A stretch of 17,492 nucleotides of DNA from Chroococcidiopsidaceae cyanobacterium CP_BM_RX_35. GTDB taxonomy: Bacteria > Cyanobacteriota > Cyanobacteriia > Cyanobacteriales > Chroococcidiopsidaceae. The position numbers were made by a program, and so were the translations under genes. Location of the stretch: assembly GCA_019242465.1 (NCBI GenBank), contig JAFAVL010000819.1, positions 1-17,492 on the forward strand, given 5' to 3'. Under the pieces are notes generated by a model that was given only the letters and a program-made list of their open reading frames with translations, was not told the DNA's origin and did no database searches. Of this stretch, positions 11,909 to 17,492 are shown piece by piece; the first letter of the stretch is position 1; the number at the start of each line of letters is the position of its first letter.

Positions 11909-12892
11909 TTATTTACTTGGAGGTTCCTTTTCCCGCACAAGCTCAGCAGCTGCCTGTAGTAAATCACTCAATACCTGTCGTATACGTCGCTCTTTCTTAG
12001 CTATAGCAACACCTGCGTCACCTAGCCTTTCGTCTAACAGTGAGCGCTTCTGATCAATCTGATCAACTACTGCTTCAGCTTTAGGACGAGTTTGGTCATA
12101 CCAAGTTTTAGCGTCATCTAGATGTTCCTTAACTTCCTCATATCGACCTCCATACCGAGCTGCCAAGTTAGCTCTGAGAATTGCTGCTTGCGCTTGAAGC
12201 TGGGCATAGCGCTTTCGCATTAAGCCTACCTCTTCACTATCTTTAAGCACATTGACCGCGGATTCAATAGAGGCTTTAATCTTGGGAGACGTATCTTTCC
12301 CCGTCTCTTCAACATCACTGAGAATTTGCTCAACTTCTTTTTGGAGTTCTTCTTCTTCAGAATCTAGCTTAGTCTGAAGCTGTTTAACCTCTGCTTGAGT
12401 TTTAGCAATGGACTGGCGTCGCAAACGACTGACGCCTTCAATAACTCCCTCAATAGAAGCAGTCACTTCTTCTTTGACTTCGCCACCTTTTTCTTGCAAA
12501 TTCTCAGTTACAGTAGAAACAGCGGTAAAAACAGCATCTTTAGCAATCGAACGAATATCTTTGGAGCCTGACTTAAATTCTTCGACTACCTGAGATACTG
12601 CTTCTTGAACAATTTCTCGAACTCGCCCCGTTCGTAATTGCCCAGCTTCTTTAGCTTGTTTCAAGTTAGTTTGAATTCTCTCTTTTAGCAAATCAGCCAT
12701 GGCAATTTTATTAGGTGACTGCTCACTCTGGGATTCGCGTTGAGCAAAATCATCAAAATTTTGGTATTCATTAATGTCAAACTTTTGCTCATCTAACGCT
12801 TGCTTTGGGTTCGGATTCTGGTTTATTAATTCTGGATTACCTTGAGACAACTCTTGCATGATCTGGCGTTTCTCTTCATCGGTAATAGACAT
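11909..12892 (-). CDS. Conserved-type coiled-coil protein of unknown function
   Basis: A 327-residue, highly charged, cysteine-free protein. An acidic, Asn/Gln-rich N-terminus (about 1-65) precedes long amphipathic helices with heptad-like spacing (for example TQAEVKQLQTKLDSEEEEL and LMRKRYAQLQAQAAILRANL), reminiscent of apolipoprotein-like or late-embryogenesis-type repeats. There is no membrane segment or catalytic motif. Similar cyanobacterial proteins have been labelled histidine kinase, but no H, N or G box is visible, so I would not use that name. I chose ATG 12892 because GGAG sits nine bases ahead; ATG 12901 directly abuts the same GGAG. A strong terminator follows the stop. It appears to be a single-gene transcription unit; a scaffolding or stress role is only a guess. 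Confidence 0.75.
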   Translation of the reverse strand: MSITDEEKRQIMQELSQGNPELINQNPNPKQALDEQKFDINEYQNFDDFAQRESQSEQSPNKIAMADLLKERIQTNLKQAKEAGQLRTGRVREIVQEAVSQVVEEFKSGSKDIRSIAKDAVFTAVSTVTENLQEKGGEVKEEVTASIEGVIEGVSRLRRQSIAKTQAEVKQLQTKLDSEEEELQKEVEQILSDVEETGKDTSPKIKASIESAVNVLKDSEEVGLMRKRYAQLQAQAAILRANLAARYGGRYEEVKEHLDDAKTWYDQTRPKAEAVVDQIDQKRSLLDERLGDAGVAIAKKERRIRQVLSDLLQAAAELVREKEPPSK

Positions 12893-13109
12893 TTCATCCA
12901 TCTCCTATTCAAGTTCGAGTTGTGTTATTTAATATTTGATAACAGGTCCTAATACATTAAATGATAGATCTTGACTTGCTTGCTCCCCTCCTCCTGGCGA
13001 CTGACTTGATGTGGCTTGGAGACAGAGGAAAGCAAGAAGCTGTTACTAAGAGTAGTTAATGGCTAGAGTCATTGAATTAAGATTATTGTCTCTTCTTTTC
13101 TTTTCTATC

Positions 13110-15587
13110 TCAAAATTCATCCAACTGACTGTATGCAGTTTGAGCAGCTATAGTCTGAATCCTAGACAAGGGAACTTGGTAGAAATACTGTCGCTGGAAT
13201 TGTTCTTCTCTCACAGCGGCAAGAAATTTTTCAATCGACTGGACATATGCGGTATCTAAAACAGCTGGTTCTTCTACTGGAGTCGCGCTGATGCTAAAAC
13301 CTTGGTCTATGGAACTAACTTTGAAGCCTAAATGAGCTAAGGCTTTAAACCCTAGACGTAGGGGTTGGTCGTCAATGCCCAACTTCTGGTGAAGTTGATG
13401 ACGGGTAACAGTTTGACCAGTCCGACTAAGATATTTAGCGATCCCAACCAGAGACAACCAGACTTGATTGGGTGAGACGACTTGTGGTGCCGTCCAAGCG
13501 AGTGCCAGTGGTTGTTTCAAGTAGAGCGCTCGTCGGAACCAAGCACGTAAATTGTCCCAGTTAGTGGGACATTCTTGGAGCAAAAGAGGAACTGCGTCGG
13601 CTGTGCCTTGTCCTCTTCCCCGTCGCCAGTCGAGCAGCCAATCCATCTGAGTAGTTGAAGTCTTACTCCAGGAAGGATTCTGGGTAGAGGTTCTTACGGC
13701 AACCAGCCGGAGCTCGTAGCGCTTTTTATAGGTGTTGTAGTCTAATTCTGCTATGCAATCGCACCGCCCTGGAGGTAATTCCTCCTTGTAATGTCCCCAC
13801 CACATACCAGTAAAGCCATTCCTAGTGGAGTCATCCCGAATATCAAACTCGGTTTTGATGTACTGCACCTTTTTCCCCTGCCCGTCCTGCAAATTGCGAT
13901 GCCAAGTATTCTCAAACCAGCAGTTTTGCAGCATGAGTTTCGGGACAGGGTTCCCCATACCGCACGGTTCTATAAGTTTCAGTTCCCGGAACAAATCCTT
14001 ACCCAAGTCTGCCACTGTTACAACCAAGTCTGCTTGCACGGCTGGCGCCATCAGACTACTGGAGTGTTGCCGCAGTCTTTGGTTTATTGCCTCCGCAAAC
14101 AAAGGAATATTCTCAATCGGCAGACTTAGCCCAGCCGCGAAAGGATGCCCACCAAAACGATGCAGCAGATGTGCTTGATCTTTTACCAACTGATATAAGT
14201 CGATTTGGTTGACAGAACGGGCAGAACCACGCGCTAGAAGAGGAGGGGGGCATAGGGGGCAGGGGGCAGGGGGGGAATCTCGATCAATCCTCCCTTCCTC
14301 CCCTCCTCCCCTCCCCCCCTCCTCTTTTGCTGCCTCTGTACTTAACAGAACCGTGGGGCGACCGGTTTCTTGTGCTACTTGTCCAGCTACTAAACCTAAC
14401 ACCCCTACAGACCATTGAGCATCTTCTAGAACGATGACGCTGGTTGTTGATAAGTCAAGTTGAGTCAACTTTTGTGCTACAAGATCAGAAACTTCTTTTT
14501 GCAACGCTTTGCGGCGGGCGTTCGCTAGTTCTGTAGCTTCAGCCATCTGATTAACCTGACTTAAATCGCGGCTGGTGAGCAATTCAACACAGAAGCTAGC
14601 ATCACCTTGGATGCGACTGACAGCATTGATGCGTGGACCAAGACCAAAAGAAATATCTGTGGGACGATCACCAGTTTTCTGGCACAGCTCTAACAATCTG
14701 CCTACACCAGGACGCCGCCGCGCCGAGGCAGGCTGTTTCAAATCCTGCTGTAGTTCTTCAATGCCCAACTGTGCTAGATAACGACAATCACCGCTCAGTT
14801 GTACTAGGTCAGCAATTAGACCAATTGCCACCAAATCTAACAAATCCTCTAGAGGTTGTTGCGGCACCTGGGGAAACGTTTGGTAAACTGCTTCCACTAG
14901 TTTGTAAGCTACAGCTACCCCTGAAAGATGAAACATTTGGTGGTCAGTCGGCAAGTAGCGAGGGTTGATGATAGCTACAACTGACGGACGTTTAGGGGGC
15001 AGGGTGTGATGATCTGTAATAATTACATCTAAACCTAGTTGATTGGCATACTCAATTTCGCTAATATTTGTGCTACCAGTGTCGCAGGTAACGATCAGCT
15101 TTGTGCCTTTTTGAGCTAAAGCATCGATTCCTTGACAGTTGAGTCCATGAGATTCACTCAGACGATTGGGAATGTAGTAAAGTAGCCGGGTATGTTGGGT
15201 AAAAAACTGTCCTAATCCGTCCCAGAGTACAGCAGTTGCAGTGATGCCATCGGCATCGAAGTCTCCCCAGATAGCAACAATTTCATTAGCATGGTGCGAT
15301 CGCTGTATTCGCTCAACTGCCTGCTGCATTTCCTGAGCGAACTCAAACGGACTCCCTGGTTGATACGCTTGAGAGTTGATAAATCCTGTTAGTTGTTGCT
15401 CTGTTCGAATCCCCCGCTGCCATAATAACTGAGCAGCACGTTGCCCAGATATATCAGGCGCACACCGTCTTACTGCCGCAACAAACCATTCTGGCGGCGG
15501 CTCGTTTGATGCCAAGAGCCATTGTTGATTGGGCATAGTACCATTTTGGATTTTGGATTGCAAAGCTTGAGCAGTAGGCAGTTTCAT
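13110..15587 (-). CDS. recJ: Single-stranded-DNA-specific exonuclease RecJ
   Basis: An 825-residue RecJ, the 5'-to-3' exonuclease on single-stranded DNA used in recombination and mismatch repair. DHH phosphoesterase motifs are clear: WGDFDADGITATAVL near 108-122, VTCDTGS near 167-173 and IITDHHTLP near 190-197 with the metal-binding Asp and His residues. The DHHA1 part includes RGSARSVNQIDL and HRFGGHPFAAGLSLP near 477-491. About 33 residues around 420-452 (Gly/Glu-rich then Pro/Cys-rich) interrupt the family sequence; they are encoded by a G-rich/C-rich inverted repeat inserted in frame. A C-terminal extension beyond the usual core is typical of cyanobacterial RecJ. The start is uncertain: ATG 15587 adds 17 residues that look like the common intergenic text CCAAAATCCAAAA, and ATG 15536 (MPNQQWLL) fits the family better. 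It follows the PD-(D/E)XK nuclease gene by 35 bases, same strand. Confidence 0.96.
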   Translation of the reverse strand: MKLPTAQALQSKIQNGTMPNQQWLLASNEPPPEWFVAAVRRCAPDISGQRAAQLLWQRGIRTEQQLTGFINSQAYQPGSPFEFAQEMQQAVERIQRSHHANEIVAIWGDFDADGITATAVLWDGLGQFFTQHTRLLYYIPNRLSESHGLNCQGIDALAQKGTKLIVTCDTGSTNISEIEYANQLGLDVIITDHHTLPPKRPSVVAIINPRYLPTDHQMFHLSGVAVAYKLVEAVYQTFPQVPQQPLEDLLDLVAIGLIADLVQLSGDCRYLAQLGIEELQQDLKQPASARRRPGVGRLLELCQKTGDRPTDISFGLGPRINAVSRIQGDASFCVELLTSRDLSQVNQMAEATELANARRKALQKEVSDLVAQKLTQLDLSTTSVIVLEDAQWSVGVLGLVAGQVAQETGRPTVLLSTEAAKEEGGRGGGEEGRIDRDSPPAPCPLCPPPLLARGSARSVNQIDLYQLVKDQAHLLHRFGGHPFAAGLSLPIENIPLFAEAINQRLRQHSSSLMAPAVQADLVVTVADLGKDLFRELKLIEPCGMGNPVPKLMLQNCWFENTWHRNLQDGQGKKVQYIKTEFDIRDDSTRNGFTGMWWGHYKEELPPGRCDCIAELDYNTYKKRYELRLVAVRTSTQNPSWSKTSTTQMDWLLDWRRGRGQGTADAVPLLLQECPTNWDNLRAWFRRALYLKQPLALAWTAPQVVSPNQVWLSLVGIAKYLSRTGQTVTRHQLHQKLGIDDQPLRLGFKALAHLGFKVSSIDQGFSISATPVEEPAVLDTAYVQSIEKFLAAVREEQFQRQYFYQVPLSRIQTIAAQTAYSQLDEF
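14238..14326. repeat. G-rich/C-rich inverted repeat inserted in recJ
   Basis: AAGAGGAGGGGGG (14238-14250) is the exact complement of CCCCCCTCCTCTT (14314-14326). Between them are G-runs of 6, 5, 5 and 7 (14245-14275, a G-quadruplex-capable pattern on the plus strand) and a pyrimidine tract. The style matches low-complexity G/A repeats common between cyanobacterial genes. The reading frame is kept. Confidence 0.75.
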
Positions 15588-15622
15588 CAATGCTATGTAT
15601 TACAGGTATAAATCCGAATATA

Positions 15623-16426
15623 TTAAATAGAAACTTCCTGAATGTCAGTAAGATTCAGCAACGAGTTTTGACTGATTGCTAAATCTAGATAGTCGCTATC
15701 ACCAGACACTTTGTTGCTGGTATCGCGCCCACACCGCACGGCGAATTGACAGGAATCACAAACGCTAACTTTACGTACTTGAGGAAACGGCTCTCCTACT
15801 TGGTAGCGTTGCAGGTGATTGCGCAATTGGTTTAACAACCGCTGTAGTTTTTGACCTGTTTGCTGATGTTGACTAGTACTATAGGTAAATTTAAGGCTTT
15901 GAGGTGGCTCTAGAGTCTGGATGAACCAGTAAGTTAGGGAAATTTGTTCAGGCAGGTAGCCGCTGGTCTCAGCTAACACATAGAGGTAGAGAAGTGTCTG
16001 CCAGTTCTGTTCTAACCGACGCCGATTTTGGGGCTTGGGATAAGTTTTCCAGTCCAGGATTTGAGCTTGGAACTCATCTGTAATCAACAGATCATAGATC
16101 ACAGTCAGTAAATAGTCTTGTATTTGCAATGTACGACAGTGTTCGCTTTCGCGGAACGTTTGACAAGTTGGTTGAGGGGCAAGAATTTCGGGTGCGGCAC
16201 TAGTAAACGCAGACATCCAGCGTTGCATTTGAGGATCTGCTTGCACTAAGGACTCTATCGGCAAGCCCAGTTCTCGCTGCTGCATCAACAAATGAAAGTG
16301 ACTTCCCCAAGTCAGCCGCTCTTGCTGCTCCAAAGTGGTAGGGAGACCGATTTGGTCTAGGTAGGTGTGTTGAAAGTAGCGGGGGCAACGCTTCAGCAAA
16401 TTTAGATGCCCTTGGGAAAGTCGCAT
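15623..16426 (-). CDS. PD-(D/E)XK nuclease with four-cysteine Fe-S signature
   Basis: A 267-residue nuclease of the AddB/Cas4-like PD-(D/E)XK group. Visible elements are Cys14 in LLKRCPRYF, the GxxxH-type motif GSHFH at 41-45, Asp112 (VIYDLL), ILDWKTY with Asp125 and Lys127, the QTLLYLY helix (QxxxY at 143-147), and a C-terminal cluster Cys223, Cys226, Cys232 (VCDSCQFAVRC). The one-plus-three cysteine pattern is the iron-sulfur clamp of this family, so the enzyme probably cuts DNA in repair. There is no helicase domain and no CRISPR array nearby, so a Cas4 role is not supported. RecJ follows 35 bases downstream, suggesting a two-gene repair operon. No Shine-Dalgarno is evident before ATG 16426, but no better start exists, since MRLSQGHLNLLKRCPRYF fits the family N-terminus. 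Confidence 0.88.
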   Translation of the reverse strand: MRLSQGHLNLLKRCPRYFQHTYLDQIGLPTTLEQQERLTWGSHFHLLMQQRELGLPIESLVQADPQMQRWMSAFTSAAPEILAPQPTCQTFRESEHCRTLQIQDYLLTVIYDLLITDEFQAQILDWKTYPKPQNRRRLEQNWQTLLYLYVLAETSGYLPEQISLTYWFIQTLEPPQSLKFTYSTSQHQQTGQKLQRLLNQLRNHLQRYQVGEPFPQVRKVSVCDSCQFAVRCGRDTSNKVSGDSDYLDLAISQNSLLNLTDIQEVSI

Positions 16427-16557
16427 AGCTGTATTTAGTATCTACAAATACAAATTTTATGATGACAATTTTGATTTACTCTAAACGCAGAGGAGTTGGG
16501 AGTATCGGCAGTGAGTACAACCCGGAATGGCAAACCTATAAGGCTAAGGTGAGGACG

Positions 16558-16591
16558 CCAGAATGCTTAACGCCGGGAAACCCGGCTCTGG
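16558..16591. repeat. GC-rich interrupted hairpin in the divergent intergenic region
   Basis: Inner arms GCCGGG and CCCGGC (16572-16586, loop AAA) are wrapped by CCAGA (16558-16562) and TCTGG (16587-16591), with a nine-base bulge on the left. It lies between the divergent nuclease (16426) and amidotransferase (16645) genes. There is no T-run, so it is not a simple terminator; a dispersed repeat or an RNA leader structure is possible. Confidence 0.5.
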
Positions 16592-16644
16592 CAACTGGCT
16601 CGACATAGGAGCGATCGCAGTACATCAACTGCTAGTATCAGGGG

Positions 16645-17400
16645 ATGAAACTTAAGCCACCACTAATTGGGATTACCACCCCACTTATTGAATTTACCAC
16701 TCCGCAAGAGCGTAAGACGCAACTATTTTGTCTGCGAAGTGATTACGTTGAAGCAGTGCGCCGTGTCGGCGGTATGCCTATCCTGCTGCCGCCAGGAGAA
16801 CCGGAAGAAAGCGCTCTGCTTTTAGAACGGGTGGATGGTCTAGTGTTCTCTGGTGGAGGTGACATTGACCCATCCATCTACAATGGTGAGGCGCATCCAA
16901 CGATTTACAATACTGATGTCAAGCGCGATCGCTTTGAGCTAGCCCTCAGCCAATTGGCTCTCAGCACAGATGTCCCGGTTCTTGGTATTTGTCGTGGATT
17001 AGAAGTATTAGTAGTGGCAACTGGAGGCAATTTGGTGCCGCACTTGCCAGATGAGTTTGGTGAGGCAGTTGCCCATCGGGTAGAGCAGTCTGTCCCTTCT
17101 GAGCATGCAGTACAGATTGCTCCTGGGAGCCGTCTGGCTAAAATGATTGGCACTACGGAAACAACAATTGTTTCGTGGCATCATCAGGCGACTCGTACAG
17201 TACCACTAGGGTGGCGCATTGCAGCTCAGGCAAAAGATGGCGTCATTGAAGCGCTGGAGCATAAACACCATCCTTGGGCGATTGCCCTCCAGTGGCATCC
17301 AGAACTATCGCTCAACGACCCACGACAGCAAAGCATCTTTCGCTCGTTTATTGCCGCAGCCCAAGATCGGCAAGCGGCATTGTCGCAAGCAGCTGGGTAA
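16645..17400 (+). CDS. Gamma-glutamyl-gamma-aminobutyrate hydrolase family (class I amidotransferase-like)
   Basis: A 251-residue, single-domain class I glutamine amidotransferase-like hydrolase (peptidase C26). Residues 63-76 (VDGLVFSGGGDIDP) form the characteristic glycine loop, PVLGICRGLE carries the nucleophile Cys116, SWHHQA near 177-182 matches the family HHQ motif, and ALQWHPE supplies His218 and Glu220. All three catalytic residues are present. Relatives such as PuuD split gamma-glutamyl-GABA during putrescine breakdown, but no other puu gene is adjacent, so the true substrate is open. The gene stands alone, divergent from the nuclease-recJ operon. GGGG lies almost directly before ATG 16645, closer than ideal; no better start is seen. 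The remaining 92 bases to the right edge hold no recognisable feature. Confidence 0.92.
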   Translation: MKLKPPLIGITTPLIEFTTPQERKTQLFCLRSDYVEAVRRVGGMPILLPPGEPEESALLLERVDGLVFSGGGDIDPSIYNGEAHPTIYNTDVKRDRFELALSQLALSTDVPVLGICRGLEVLVVATGGNLVPHLPDEFGEAVAHRVEQSVPSEHAVQIAPGSRLAKMIGTTETTIVSWHHQATRTVPLGWRIAAQAKDGVIEALEHKHHPWAIALQWHPELSLNDPRQQSIFRSFIAAAQDRQAALSQAAG

Positions 17401-17492
17401 AAAACGCTCACAAAACTGCCAAAGAATATTTAGGCATCAGAATTAGTAATTGTTGCTACTACTCTGTTAGCAAAGCTGCCCTAGTGTGGTTC

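Noticed and set aside
14235..14335. recJ as a pseudogene broken by the G-rich element.
   Set aside because: The insertion keeps the frame and both DHH and DHHA1 motifs are intact on either side.
15623..16426. Cas4 nuclease of a CRISPR system.
   Set aside because: Similar fold and cysteines, but the partner gene is recJ and there is no Cas1, Cas2 or repeat array.
16427..16644. tRNA gene in the GC-rich intergenic sequence.
   Set aside because: The hairpin has no acceptor stem, no TTC-loop consensus and no anticodon arm arrangement.

Overview
The window is most likely from a cyanobacterium. Six copies of the HIP1 octamer GCGATCGC occur (starting near 729, 2969, 7764, 15296, 16611 and 16925). 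Several genes belong to families I know mainly from cyanobacteria: a DUF1830 protein, NACHT proteins with glycine-leucine membrane repeats, and RecJ followed by a short PD-(D/E)XK nuclease. Dense receptor-type (STAND/NACHT) genes point to a complex-genome filamentous or Chroococcidiopsis-like lineage, but I cannot fix the genus.

Region 1-4455 (minus strand) is a candidate conflict (defence) operon of three genes. In order of transcription they are: a 654-residue sensor-like protein with an N-deoxyribosyltransferase/TIR-like head, TPR/TRAFs-binding middle and SLOG-like tail; a patatin phospholipase joined to it by an ATGA overlap; and a TIR-like/nSTAND1 NTPase that runs off the left edge. Region 4456-5277 holds a divergent promoter region and an AT-rich plus-strand gene for a three-helix membrane protein resembling the RipA family.

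Region 5291-9408 (minus strand) is a second candidate system: a DUF1830 gene, a TIR-domain gene starting on the DUF1830 stop codon (TAATG), and an 893-residue fusion of a NarL-type phosphoacceptor receiver, a NACHT NTPase and a polytopic membrane region. The TIR and NACHT proteins share a short Gln/Gly motif (QxGQAGRDxxQ), a possible homotypic signalling link. The fusion and the shared motif are the most novel points in the window.

Region 9491-10994 (minus strand) has a small holin-like membrane protein and an orphan AraC regulator. Region 10995-11908 is 0.9 kb of AT-rich DNA without a convincing gene, ending in a row of hairpins, the last a terminator. Region 11909-12892 encodes a coiled-coil protein of unknown function. 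Region 13110-16426 carries recJ and a PD-(D/E)XK Fe-S-type nuclease gene, probably one operon. recJ contains an in-frame G-rich/C-rich inverted-repeat insertion. Region 16645-17400 (plus strand) encodes a class I glutamine amidotransferase-like hydrolase of the gamma-glutamyl-GABA hydrolase family.

Functionally, the left 9.4 kb reads as a two-system defence or signalling island and the right 8 kb as more ordinary chromosomal genes. All family names come from recognising motifs by eye; no database search was possible.
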